Below, one piece after another: positions 16,180-24,390 of a stretch of DNA of 64,000 nucleotides. Below the pieces are notes generated by a model. The model did no database searches, had not been told where the DNA came from, and saw only the letters and a list, made by a program, of their open reading frames with translations. The stretch is from contig CAVVUC010000001.1 of the NCBI GenBank assembly GCA_963751395.1, forward strand, positions 1,736,001 to 1,800,000, read 5' to 3'. How positions within the stretch are numbered: position 1 is the stretch's first letter; each line of letters begins with the position of its first letter. A program made the position numbers and the translations under genes. This DNA comes from CAVVUC01 sp963751395. GTDB lineage: Bacteria > Verrucomicrobiota > Verrucomicrobiia > Chthoniobacterales > Chthoniobacteraceae.

Positions 16180-17631
16180 CTAACCAGCCGGCTCGCTACT
16201 CGCTTCCGGCGAAGCCGGTTTAATCTCGGCTTCAGTCGAAGCGGGCGGCGGGACCTGCTTTTCAACCGGTTTCGTCTTTGCCTCCTGCTCCGCCAGTTCC
16301 TTCGGCGGCAGCGGCAATTCGAGACCGCCATCGTGAAACTCGATCACGCGCCCCTCGTGAATAAGCCAGTGCAGGTCGGAGGCAAGCGCGGCTTTCAGCT
16401 TCGGCAGTTCCGGGTCGTCCTGTTTGTCGTGTAGAATCTTGTTCGCGAGATCGACTCGCTTGCATTTCGGAGTGGTTTCGATCGTCTGCAAAATCACAGC
16501 GACATTTTCGGCGAGCGCCATCCGCTGTGCGTCCTTGAACCGCTCCGGGCGGGCAAGCGAAATGAACTGCATCCGCTTCCGATGCTTGAAAAGGTTGAGC
16601 CCCGCCGCGGTCAACTGCACCCGGAGGTGATGCATCATTTGCGCCGGGAAGCCGCGCTCCTTTTCCCATGCGTGCTTCACCTCCGACGCGATGCGCCGGT
16701 CGGGCAGGTTCCGGCTTGCCTCGCCGGAAATCTCAAACGTCAGTCCGCTTCGCAGAACTTGCTCCAGATGATTCTTGCGAAAATGTTCCTCCGCTTCGCT
16801 GGCGGAATTGAAGACAGCCGGCCCGGCTTCATTCAGCGTCTTGAAAGTCGTGACGCTCCGCGCCTGCTCCTTCCATGCCTCGACTGCTTCGGGATTGTTC
16901 GAGGTCTCGATGTCGCGCATGAAATCCTGAAAAGACATGCGCCGGCTGAACCGCTCCTCGTAAAGCTTCCTAAGCGCCGGCTGGTAGCCGTGGTGGTTTG
17001 TCGGGCCGAGGAGCGTGCCGGTGATTTTGTGGCGCGCGACGTTGGTATAATTTCCCTTCAGCGGCTCGCGCTGCGTCGTTTCCTCGACGTAAAACTGCGT
17101 CTTCAGATTTTGGAAAGCGCATTTCTCAATGATCGCGCGGTCGAGCGCCACCGGTCCGCCTTCGCCGCATTGGAAAAGCGGCACGCCCTGTTCCGACGAG
17201 GTGATTCGCACGCGATGCCGCTCCGGTTTGTCCAGGAACATTCGCGCCAGATCGAAAAGCGGATACGCCCGCCCGCTCGCAGCGACTTGCTTCGCGATGC
17301 CCGCGACACAATTTGGTTGCGGCAAGAACTCGATGCCGACCTTTGCGGGCGCAGGCGCCTGCGCGGGCCTCGGCGCTTCGTCGCGCCGGGGAGGCGGTCC
17401 GGAGTGGCGTTTGGATTCCGGGGGGCGGCCGCGGCCTTCCCGGCGATCGCCGTGCCTGTCCCGGTTCGGTCGTTCATTGCGCCGGTCGCGCTCACGGGGG
17501 CGTTCTCCAAACTCCCGGCGGGGCCGGTCCGCGTCGCGCACTTCGTAATTGGCATACGGATTTTTCGCAGGCGAATCCTTGAGCCAGTCCGGCATCAATT
17601 TCAGATCAAAATCCGTCGGCTCATCGCTCAT
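16180..17631 (-). CDS. Conserved-looking hypothetical protein with Arg/Asp-rich linker
   Basis: About 483 residues from MSDEPTDFDL. The head LMPDWLKD is followed by a strongly charged, disordered stretch (about residues 35-90) of Arg, Asp, Glu and Pro, like an RG-rich RNA-binding tail. The remaining 350 residues look globular and mostly alpha-helical. Segments such as KITGTLLGPTNHHGY, FQDFMRDIET and KHAWEKERGFPAQMMHHL read like conserved motifs, but I cannot name a family. The C-terminus is again Pro/Glu/Ala-rich. No signal peptide or membrane helix, so cytosolic. An RNA- or ribosome-related role is speculation from composition only. Confidence 0.7.
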   Translation of the reverse strand: MSDEPTDFDLKLMPDWLKDSPAKNPYANYEVRDADRPRREFGERPRERDRRNERPNRDRHGDRREGRGRPPESKRHSGPPPRRDEAPRPAQAPAPAKVGIEFLPQPNCVAGIAKQVAASGRAYPLFDLARMFLDKPERHRVRITSSEQGVPLFQCGEGGPVALDRAIIEKCAFQNLKTQFYVEETTQREPLKGNYTNVARHKITGTLLGPTNHHGYQPALRKLYEERFSRRMSFQDFMRDIETSNNPEAVEAWKEQARSVTTFKTLNEAGPAVFNSASEAEEHFRKNHLEQVLRSGLTFEISGEASRNLPDRRIASEVKHAWEKERGFPAQMMHHLRVQLTAAGLNLFKHRKRMQFISLARPERFKDAQRMALAENVAVILQTIETTPKCKRVDLANKILHDKQDDPELPKLKAALASDLHWLIHEGRVIEFHDGGLELPLPPKELAEQEAKTKPVEKQVPPPASTEAEIKPASPEASSEPAG

Positions 17632-17801
17632 AGGTTTTGTTTGATAGCCCATTTCGGGGAAAAGTAAATCTTCGCGTTCTCATCGGCATTCAATGTTTCG
17701 CCAAACCCGCCAGGGAACACTTGGAAAGAGTGAAATAATTTGTTGCCAAAGGGCGGGATGCTCATTAAAGCGATACCACAACACCAACCTGGAGATCATT
17801 T

Positions 17802-18047
17802 ATGGCTGAAAAATCCATTGAAGAAAAAGTAAAAGACATCATCGTCGAGCAACTCGGCGTCAACCCGGAACAAGTCACGCTCGAGGCCTCATTTATCGAG
17901 GATCTGGGAGCTGACTCTCTCGACACTGTGGAACTCGTCATGGCCTTCGAGGAGGAATTCTCCGTCGAAGTTCCTGACGAAGATGCCGAGAAACTGCAGA
18001 GGGTCGGAGATGTCGTAAAATACATCGAAGAGAAAACGTCCAAGTAA
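17802..18047 (+). CDS. acpP: Acyl carrier protein
   Basis: 81 residues, acidic, four-helix ACP. The phosphopantetheine attachment Ser is in GADSLDTVELVMAFEEEF. It shuttles acyl chains in fatty-acid synthesis. GGAG lies seven bases before the ATG, one of the few clear Shine-Dalgarno sites in the window, fitting high expression. No fab genes are adjacent, unlike in many bacteria. An intrinsic terminator follows directly. Confidence 0.97.
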   Translation: MAEKSIEEKVKDIIVEQLGVNPEQVTLEASFIEDLGADSLDTVELVMAFEEEFSVEVPDEDAEKLQRVGDVVKYIEEKTSK

Positions 18048-18070
18048 CCAAACCAAACCAAACTCAGTTT

Positions 18071-18107
18071 AAAGCGCCACGCAGCCACTGCGCTCGTGGC
18101 GCTTTTT
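18071..18107 (+). terminator. Intrinsic terminator of acpP
   Basis: A perfect 11-bp stem (18071-18081, AAAGCGCCACG, with 18095-18105, CGTGGCGCTTT) has a 13-base loop and runs into a T tract. It starts 23 bases after the acpP stop. It also lies just before the end of the convergent ABC permease gene and may act for both directions because of the A-rich 5' side. Confidence 0.88.
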
Positions 18108-18123
18108 GCGTGTGCGTGCCGGC

Positions 18124-19269
18124 TTAGTCCAGCGTTTTCAGGCCCTCGACCACGCTGGTCCTCGCCACGGAAATTGCCGGGGCGATGCTGGAAACGATCC
18201 CTAGAAAAGCCGCCACGAGGAACGCCGTTCCGAGAATCTTGTCGCTCACTTCAAACGTTGGAAAAACACCCCCCGTCAGCTTGGAGATGTTGACCTTGCT
18301 GTAAAAAAAGCGCGCGCCGCCGGCTCCGATCAGCGCGCCGGCCATCGCAAAAGCAAAGCTTTCGGCGAGGATGAACGCGAATAGCTCGCGCCGCCGGAAG
18401 CCGAGTGCCTTGAGCACCGCAAGCTCCCGAAAGCGCTCGCGAATCGCCATGCTCATCGTGCTGGCCGTGACGAGCACGAGCGTGAACACAACCACCGAGC
18501 AGATCGTGGTGACGAGGATTTTGATGTTGCCCCACATCGACACAAAACTCATCTGAAACGCCCGCTCCGTCTCGGCGCGCACTTCCGCCGAGGTGTTCTC
18601 GAACGCCTTGTTGATGCGCTCGATGATCTGCGGGACTTCCTCGGCGGAACGCGCCCGCACCCACCACATGCCGACCTCGCCTTTGTTGCCGAGCGCTTCG
18701 TCGAGGTATTTCTGGTGAAAAAAGACGTTCCGGTCGTCGATGGTGCCCCGGTAAATGCCGGCGATTTTCAGTTCGAGATCGCAGGGATAGAGCGTGCCGA
18801 CAAGGTTCATTCGGTCGCCGATTTTCAACTTGTAACGCTCCGCGGTGTCGGCCCCGACGATGCACGAGGTGCGATCGGCGAGGAACGCTTCGAGTTGGTC
18901 GCGCGGGATCTTCGCCTCGCCGAAAAGATCAATGAGTTTTGTCGCGTCGATTCCGAACTGGGCAAAGCCCACGCTTTCGTCGTCTTTGAACTTGCCGCCA
19001 AAAAACGTGAGCGGCGTCACCATCTGCACGCCGGGGATTCGCTCGATGATCGGTCGCTGCCGCGCGGGCAACGGATTCGCGAGCGAAATGCGGTTGCGCA
19101 CCGCGATTCGCAACGACGCGCCAACATCTTCCGGCGGCATCGTGAGTTCCCGCAATGCCACGAGCAGCGTGACGAACAAAAACAAGCTTACCGCCACGCT
19201 GAGGATCGTGAGCGTCGCGCGGCGTTTGTTCCGCAGGGCATTCTTTGCGATGAAACTCGCAGCGTTCAT
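18124..19269 (-). CDS. ABC transporter permease, FtsX/MacB type
   Basis: 381 residues. N-terminal helix with the family motif AKNALRNKRRATLTILSVAVSLFLF, a periplasmic MacB-PCD-like domain (residues about 45-240), then three helices of the FtsX core with R-ERFRELAVLKALGFRRRELF and a closing IAPAISVARTSVVEGLKTLD. Such permeases work with a LolD/MacB-like ATPase in mechanotransmission or lipoprotein/efflux transport. The matching ATPase gene is upstream on the same strand, separated by a palindromic repeat element. No MacA-like adaptor is present. Confidence 0.87.
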   Translation of the reverse strand: MNAASFIAKNALRNKRRATLTILSVAVSLFLFVTLLVALRELTMPPEDVGASLRIAVRNRISLANPLPARQRPIIERIPGVQMVTPLTFFGGKFKDDESVGFAQFGIDATKLIDLFGEAKIPRDQLEAFLADRTSCIVGADTAERYKLKIGDRMNLVGTLYPCDLELKIAGIYRGTIDDRNVFFHQKYLDEALGNKGEVGMWWVRARSAEEVPQIIERINKAFENTSAEVRAETERAFQMSFVSMWGNIKILVTTICSVVVFTLVLVTASTMSMAIRERFRELAVLKALGFRRRELFAFILAESFAFAMAGALIGAGGARFFYSKVNISKLTGGVFPTFEVSDKILGTAFLVAAFLGIVSSIAPAISVARTSVVEGLKTLD

Positions 19270-19286
19270 TCGTCTCCTTCTCCATC

Positions 19287-19450
19287 GTCATCCTGAGCGG
19301 AGCCTTGCGGAGCCGAAGGATCACTGATGCACAGGGTGCTGCGTGTCTTGTTGCACACCATGTAAACGTAGAATGGCTCCGCCATCGCTTTCAGAAAATT
19401 CAGTGATCCTTCGACTTCGTTTCGCTTCGCTGCACTTCGCTCAGGATGAC
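19287..19450. repeat. REP-like element with inverted ends
   Basis: Left end GTCATCCTGAGCGG...CCGAAGGATCACTG (19287-19325) and right end CAGTGATCCTTCG...CGCTCAGGATGAC (19401-19450) are inverted copies. Each end is itself an imperfect palindrome of GTCATCCTGAGCG and CGAAGGATC. About 75 bases of unrelated sequence lie between. The form matches dispersed REP/BIME-type elements that RAYT transposases move. The right end runs into the ATPase gene and supplies its stop codon. Confidence 0.75.
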
Positions 19451-20130
19451 TGGGCGGGGGTGAGTTCGCCTTTCTCCAAATGCACGCTGCGCGAGCCGTA
19501 GGCGGCCGCGCGGGGGTCGTGCGTGACCATGATCACCGTCTTGCCGGCCACGCTGCTCAGGTTCTTCAAAATATCGAGCACATCCTCCGCCGACTGATGA
19601 TCCAGGTTGCCGGTCGGTTCGTCGGCGACGATCAGTTGCGGGTCGGTCACCAGCGCGCGTGCGATCGCCACACGCTGCTCCTGGCCGCCGGAAAGCTGGC
19701 GCGGCAGATGACGGCTGCGATCGGCGAGGCCGACCAGTTCGAGCGCCGTGTTCACCAACTCGCGCCGCTGCCTTGCAGAAAGGCGCATGAGCAGCAGCGG
19801 CAGTTCCACGTTCTCGAACGCGGTCAACACCGGGATCAAATTGAACGTCTGAAACACAAACCCGACGTTCTGATTCCGCCAGTCGGCAAGCTTCGATTCG
19901 TTGAGTTCTGTCACGTCGATGTCCTGTACGTGGCACTCCCCGCTCGTCGGCCGGTCGATCCCCGCAATGATGTGCAGCAGCGTTGATTTGCCCGAGCCGC
20001 TTGGCCCCATGAGCGCGAGAAATTCGCCTGCCGCGATGTCGAGCGTGATGTCGTGGAGAGCGGTGACTTTGATTTCACCCTGAGAGTAGATTTTTGTGAG
20101 GTTGCGGATCGCGACGATTGGCTTGGCCAT
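19441..20130 (-). CDS. ABC transporter ATP-binding protein, LolD/MacB type
   Basis: About 229 residues from MAKPIVAIRN; the eight codons upstream in frame are not family-like. Walker A GPSGSGKST, Q-loop FVFQTFNLIP, signature LSGGQEQR, Walker B LIVADEPTGNLD and switch His VTHD are all intact. It powers the FtsX-type permease encoded downstream. The last codons (Ser-Ser-stop) come from the end of the adjoining REP-like repeat, so the original C-terminus was probably replaced when the repeat inserted. The core domain is unaffected. Confidence 0.92.
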   Translation of the reverse strand: MAKPIVAIRNLTKIYSQGEIKVTALHDITLDIAAGEFLALMGPSGSGKSTLLHIIAGIDRPTSGECHVQDIDVTELNESKLADWRNQNVGFVFQTFNLIPVLTAFENVELPLLLMRLSARQRRELVNTALELVGLADRSRHLPRQLSGGQEQRVAIARALVTDPQLIVADEPTGNLDHQSAEDVLDILKNLSSVAGKTVIMVTHDPRAAAYGSRSVHLEKGELTPAQSS

Positions 20131-20183
20131 TGCTCGAAATGCTGCCACTCTCAACCCTCAACCAAGAACACTCAACCATCTTC

Positions 20184-20978
20184 ATGCAGAACCGGATCGA
20201 TCAAACATTCGCGAGACTCAAAGCCAGCGGCCAGGCTGGATTCATCGCCTACATCTCGGCAGGCGATCCGAATCTCGCCGCCACGAAATCGCTGGCACTC
20301 GCTTTCGAGAAATGTGGCGTCGATTTTCTCGAACTCGGCGTGCCGTTTTCCGATCCGCTCGCCAACGGCATCGTGAATCAGCTGGCCGCCCAGCGCGCGC
20401 TCGATGCCGGCACGACTCCGCAGGGCGTGCTCGATTGTGTCCGCGAGATCCGGCGCGAATCGCAAATCCCAATCGTGCTCTATACGTACATGAACCCGGT
20501 CTATGTTTTCGGTTTTGAAAAATTCCACCGCGAAGCCGAGGCGGCGGGCGTTGATGGCTTGTTGATCCTCGATCTTCCGCCGGATGAAGACGGCAGCGAT
20601 CTCGCGCCCGTCGGCAACCTGAAACACATCCGGCTTATCGCGCCGACGACTCCACCGGAGCGCATCGCGCAGATCACCGCGCAGGCCGATGGCTTCATTT
20701 ATTACGTTTCGCGCGAAGGCGTGACAGGCGAGCAAGCCAGCGTTGCCACCTCGCTCGCAGAGCGCGTGGCGGAGATACGGAAAACCACTTCGCTGCCGAT
20801 CGCAGTCGGGTTCGGCGTGTCGAATCCCGATCAGGCGAGGGAGATCGCGCAGACCGCCGATGCCGTCGTGGTCGGCAGCGCGATCGTGAAGCGCATCGCC
20901 GATTACGGACGTGATGCAGACCTGGTTGAAAAGGTGAGTGCATTTGTCGAACCGCTCGCGCGCGCGGTGAAGCGCTGA
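20184..20978 (+). CDS. trpA: Tryptophan synthase alpha subunit, Asp60-to-Asn variant
   Basis: 264 residues from MQNRIDQTF. TrpA cleaves indole-3-glycerol phosphate and passes indole to TrpB. The TIM barrel is complete: GFIAYISAGDP, catalytic Glu (equivalent to Glu49) in DFLELGVPFSDP, YVSREGVTG, and phosphate-site GFGVSNP and VVGSAIV. The conserved second acid, Asp60 of the Salmonella enzyme in SDPLADG, is Asn here (SDPLANG, codon AAC). trpB is not nearby. The short lead sequence before the start contains CTCAACC word repeats. Confidence 0.93.
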   Translation: MQNRIDQTFARLKASGQAGFIAYISAGDPNLAATKSLALAFEKCGVDFLELGVPFSDPLANGIVNQLAAQRALDAGTTPQGVLDCVREIRRESQIPIVLYTYMNPVYVFGFEKFHREAEAAGVDGLLILDLPPDEDGSDLAPVGNLKHIRLIAPTTPPERIAQITAQADGFIYYVSREGVTGEQASVATSLAERVAEIRKTTSLPIAVGFGVSNPDQAREIAQTADAVVVGSAIVKRIADYGRDADLVEKVSAFVEPLARAVKR

Positions 20979-21008
20979 CGGGGCACGAAGTTTGCGTCGG
21001 AAGAGCGC

Positions 21009-21602
21009 GTGAAAGCGTTCTTCGCCATTGCCATTCTCGGCCTCGCGGGCTTTGCGATCCATCATTACAGCAAGCCGAAGACTTATCCTCCCGGAGTGCT
21101 GATCGATGCCGATCCGATTCAGAGCGTGGTTGTTGAGCCGATGCCGCCGATTAAAAAAGCCGGGTTCGAAATCAAACCGCTGGCGCGTTTCGACATCACC
21201 GCGCGCGTCCTCCACAAGCGCCGCTACCGTTTCGATGCCGTCGCCGCGCTCGCGCCGCTCGATCTCGCCGTGGGCTGGGGCAGCATGTCCGACCAGCAGG
21301 TGCTCGACCAACTCGACATCAGCCAGAGCAACCGCTTTTTCTTTTGGGAATATCAAAACCAGCCGCCCATCCCAAGGGACCAGATCACCTCGCACGCGAC
21401 GAACATGCATTTGATCCCGCCGGACGACGCGACGTTCCGCAAAATCAACTCGGCATCTGCTGGCGACCTCGTTCACCTGCGCGGACTGCTCGTCGAGGCG
21501 AGCCAGCCCGGCATGCAGCCGTGGCGAAGTTCGCTCAGCCGCAGCGACTCCGGCAAAGGTGCGTGCGAGATCGTCTGGGTTGAGGCATTCGACAAGTTCT
21601 AG
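21009..21602 (+). CDS. Hypothetical membrane-anchored protein
   Basis: 197 residues with a GTG start 30 bases after trpA. One N-terminal hydrophobic helix (AFFAIAILGLAGFAIHHY) anchors a soluble domain with no recognised family. Segments ITARVLHKRRYRFD, LDLAVGWGSMSDQQVLD and HLRGLLVEASQPG look like a conserved fold. Its stop shares the palindrome CTAG with the stop of the convergent deacetylase gene. A possible trpA co-transcript; the function cannot be read. Confidence 0.68.
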   Translation: MKAFFAIAILGLAGFAIHHYSKPKTYPPGVLIDADPIQSVVVEPMPPIKKAGFEIKPLARFDITARVLHKRRYRFDAVAALAPLDLAVGWGSMSDQQVLDQLDISQSNRFFFWEYQNQPPIPRDQITSHATNMHLIPPDDATFRKINSASAGDLVHLRGLLVEASQPGMQPWRSSLSRSDSGKGACEIVWVEAFDKF

Positions 21603-22366
21603 CTCGCGCCGATGTCCACGGGGGAATCGAAAGCACGGAGCCACTGCCCATAGGTCATCGGCACCCGGTCTTCAAGCGCCCTGCGGATGCAGTGGCAAAT
21701 CTGGCGCCAGATTCGTTTGTGATGAAAATCGGGCGGATGGATGCCGATGCGGAGCAGGGGATTCGAGTGCAGTCGCCGGAAAAGCCAGGCGTTCCATGCG
21801 AGGCTGACGACGCGGCGCCATGCGCTTCTTGAGCTGTAAACCATCGACTGCGAGGTGTGGCTGGTGCCGTGGCGCAGGTCGATCACGCTCCCCAGCCGGG
21901 TGGTGTATTCGATGCCGAGTCGTCGCAATGCGCTCTCGGCTTCTGCGCTAAGGAGCCAGGCTGGAGCGATGAAGCCGGTCGGGTTCAGTCCGATCTGGCG
22001 AAACTGGTCGCGCGCCTTTGTAACGAGGCGCAACGCTTCCTCCTCTCCGATGTCAAAGAACTCGCCTTCGTCGGCGGTGTAGAATTGAGTCATGAATCGC
22101 TGGCGCGGGTTGTCCGTGGACTTTCGCTCGCGCTGGTGATAGTAGCCGTGGATCACCGCCTCGTCGCCTGCACGGACTTGCTCGCTCAGCCATTCGCGGA
22201 AACTTTTGTGTTCGAGAAAGTGTCCGCCCCGATGGTGGTCCGGCACGACGAGCAGGGAGGTGTGCGTGATGCCAATTTCCCGCAATTCACGGAGAATGTC
22301 AGTCGTCGTCTGTTGGGTGAATGGCGACACATCATGGATCGAAACCACCAGCGAGCGCGGAGTCAT
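21599..22366 (-). CDS. DUF2334-type polysaccharide deacetylase
   Basis: About 255 residues from MTPRSLVVSIHDVSP. The NodB-like barrel is recognisable: SIHDVSP with the catalytic and metal Asp-like position, PDHHRGG, a metal-His motif in EAVIHGYYH, F-APAWLLS, and a late I-HPPDF. Members remove acetyl groups from polysaccharides. Its ATG overlaps the lnt stop by four bases (ATGA), so it is co-translated with envelope genes (sugar mutase, lnt), which fits a cell-surface role. Substrate unknown. Confidence 0.82.
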   Translation of the reverse strand: MTPRSLVVSIHDVSPFTQQTTTDILRELREIGITHTSLLVVPDHHRGGHFLEHKSFREWLSEQVRAGDEAVIHGYYHQRERKSTDNPRQRFMTQFYTADEGEFFDIGEEEALRLVTKARDQFRQIGLNPTGFIAPAWLLSAEAESALRRLGIEYTTRLGSVIDLRHGTSHTSQSMVYSSRSAWRRVVSLAWNAWLFRRLHSNPLLRIGIHPPDFHHKRIWRQICHCIRRALEDRVPMTYGQWLRAFDSPVDIGAS

Positions 22367-24057
22367 GGCTGCGGCAGCATTCGCCGGACAAGTATCCCGA
22401 GCAACAAAGCGCAAGTCGCTCCGCAGCAGACATAAGAAAACAAGTCTCCGTAGTTCACGTAAAAGGTCGGGAAACCGCCGTGCGGCACTTTTACCTTGCC
22501 GAAAAGGATGCCTTCAATAAACGAATCCCCCTTCGGACTCCGCAGCGATTGCTCCACTTTTCCCACTCGATTTACGAAACACGTCACACCGGTATTCGCC
22601 GCGCGAACCAGCGGACGGCGCGTCTCCACCGATCGAAAAACGGCGTGGGCGAGGTGCTGCTCGGCACCTGCCGATTTCAAAAACCAGCCGTCGTTGGTGA
22701 TGTTGACGAGCAGTTGCGCGCCGTTGCGAACGAAGCGGCGGGTGAGGTCTCCCAGCGAGTCTTCAAAGCAAATCAACGCCGCGACTTTGACCGGCGGATT
22801 CTGCATTTCAAGGACGACGTGGCTTGTGCCTCGTTTGAAATCGCCGGGGACGAGATCGCCCGCAATCGCTGCAAAAAGAGGAAACGAATTCCGAAACGGA
22901 ATAAACTCGCCGAAGGGGACGAGGTGCATTTTGCGGTACATTTGATAGTTGCGCCCGCGATCGGTGAGCAGCACGGCGATGTTGTAATCGCCCTCCTCGT
23001 CGAAATCCAAGGTGCCCAGCAGAAAACTGAAGTCGCCAGTGGCCGCGAGATCGAGGACGAAGTGGTTGTTGGTTTGATCGGCAAACATCCCGCGCGGCGT
23101 GGCGGCCTCGGGCCAGATCAAGAGCTGCGGATTCAGCGCGAGTGCGCTGTGAGTCAGGTTCGAGTATCGGTCGAAAATTTTCTGCTCGAAGGCGTTGTCG
23201 AACTTTTCGTTCTGCGGAATGTTTGCCTGCACTGCGGCGACTCGAAGGTCGGTGGAAGGCTCCGGTTTTTTCACGAGTTCGTGAATGCCGTAGGAAAAGA
23301 CGATCACGATCAGCGCCATCGTGAGGCTGAAATCATAATGGGGACGCAATCTCACCCGGCCGATTTCGGCAGCCACGCGGCGCACTGTGATGACGGCGAT
23401 GAGGTTGCAGAATGCCACGAGGAACGAGAGCCCGCCGACACCGGTGATGTCCGCGATCTGGATCATCGGGAGATCGTCGTGGAGAGCGACGCCGAGTCCG
23501 TTCCAGCCGAAGCCGGTGAAGACGACGCCGCGCAGCCATTCCTGAGTGACCCATGCGGCGGAACAGGCGAACGCGATGCCGAGGTTGCGGCGCGAACTCA
23601 GGAAGGTTCGATCGCGAACGAGCGTGCCGACGAACCATCCCCAAAACGCAAAATAAAGCCCCATGTAGGCCGCCAGCAGCAGCGGCAGAAGCTGACGGCA
23701 GAGCGGGCGCAGAATCGTGTGCTCAGGCGAGAACCAGTCGAACAGCGCGACCGTTTCGAGCCAGTTGAATACGGTGAAGAAAAACACGAATCCGGCGCAG
23801 TAACCGAGCGCCGCCTTTCTCAGCCAGGGGCGTTTACCGCCGCCATTGGAAAACCAGATCGCCGAGATGAGCGGCGTCAGCGCAACCCAGCAGAGCCAGG
23901 TCTGATTCCAGCGGGGAAAACAGAGCGTGAGCAGGATGCCGCTCAGCGCTGCGGCGAGCCACGGCAATGCAATTTTGGATTTTGGACTTTGGATTTTGGA
24001 TTCCACTTTGATGCGCAAAGTGGAACACGGCGACGTTCTCACCAATCTAAAATCCAA
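22363..24057 (-). CDS. lnt: Apolipoprotein N-acyltransferase
   Basis: Up to 564 residues. Lnt adds the third acyl chain to lipoproteins in the inner membrane. Eight membrane helices in the first 260 residues are followed by the nitrilase domain with the triad Glu (LIWPEAATP), Lys (YRKMHLVPFGEF) and Cys (ALICFEDSLG). The exact start is unsure: the longest frame begins with TTG at 24057 inside an AATCCAAA word repeat; GTG codons at 24042 and 24006 are alternatives, and the family needs only a few residues before helix 1. Operon: sugar mutase, small protein, lnt, deacetylase. Confidence 0.93.
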   Translation of the reverse strand: MDFRLVRTSPCSTLRIKVESKIQSPKSKIALPWLAAALSGILLTLCFPRWNQTWLCWVALTPLISAIWFSNGGGKRPWLRKAALGYCAGFVFFFTVFNWLETVALFDWFSPEHTILRPLCRQLLPLLLAAYMGLYFAFWGWFVGTLVRDRTFLSSRRNLGIAFACSAAWVTQEWLRGVVFTGFGWNGLGVALHDDLPMIQIADITGVGGLSFLVAFCNLIAVITVRRVAAEIGRVRLRPHYDFSLTMALIVIVFSYGIHELVKKPEPSTDLRVAAVQANIPQNEKFDNAFEQKIFDRYSNLTHSALALNPQLLIWPEAATPRGMFADQTNNHFVLDLAATGDFSFLLGTLDFDEEGDYNIAVLLTDRGRNYQMYRKMHLVPFGEFIPFRNSFPLFAAIAGDLVPGDFKRGTSHVVLEMQNPPVKVAALICFEDSLGDLTRRFVRNGAQLLVNITNDGWFLKSAGAEQHLAHAVFRSVETRRPLVRAANTGVTCFVNRVGKVEQSLRSPKGDSFIEGILFGKVKVPHGGFPTFYVNYGDLFSYVCCGATCALLLGILVRRMLPQP

Positions 24058-24066
24058 AATCTAAAA
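23970..24066. repeat. AATCCAAA word repeats around the lnt start
   Basis: Two clusters (about 23970-23998 and 24044-24066) are built from the word AATCCAAA/AATCTAAA on the minus strand, separated by a unique 45-base spacer containing the inverted pair CCACTTTG/CAAAGTGG. The first cluster is inside the predicted N-terminus of Lnt and encodes SKIQSPKSK. Confidence 0.6.
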
Positions 24067-24072
24067 TATGCT

Positions 24073-24384
24073 TCACTCGCGCCGGACGCGCCGCGATTTC
24101 TTTTCCGGCCTGCGGCTGGGATCAAGCGCGTCACGGAGTTCGCGAATGTAACCGGTGTTCACATTGAAATTCGCCTGCTCCAGTTCCTTCCTTGTGTGGA
24201 ACGAGTGTTTGTCCGAGATCACGTAGCCGGTCATCATCAACCCCTGCAGGGTGTCGATCAACTCGGCATCCTCGAATCCCGGGACATTTTTGATCAACTG
24301 TTCGCCCGAAACATGTGTGCCGCTCAGGCCAATGGCCTTCAGCACGGTGACTTCACCACCATCAAGATTGATTTCGCGACTCAT
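24073..24384 (-). CDS. Small hypothetical protein, winged-helix-like
   Basis: 103 residues between the sugar mutase and lnt genes, six bases after the former. Predicted mixed helices with VTVLKAIGLSGTHVSGEQL, then DAELIDTLQGLMMTGYVISDK, which has the rhythm of a winged-helix domain, and a strongly basic tail ending KKSRRVRRE. I do not recognise a named family. Position in the operon suggests a link with envelope synthesis, which is inference only. Confidence 0.65.
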   Translation of the reverse strand: MSREINLDGGEVTVLKAIGLSGTHVSGEQLIKNVPGFEDAELIDTLQGLMMTGYVISDKHSFHTRKELEQANFNVNTGYIRELRDALDPSRRPEKKSRRVRRE

Positions 24385-24390
24385 GGAAGA

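Noticed and set aside
20172..21644. A 490-codon minus-strand frame opposite trpA
   Set aside because: Antisense of trpA and the following gene; no motif of its own.
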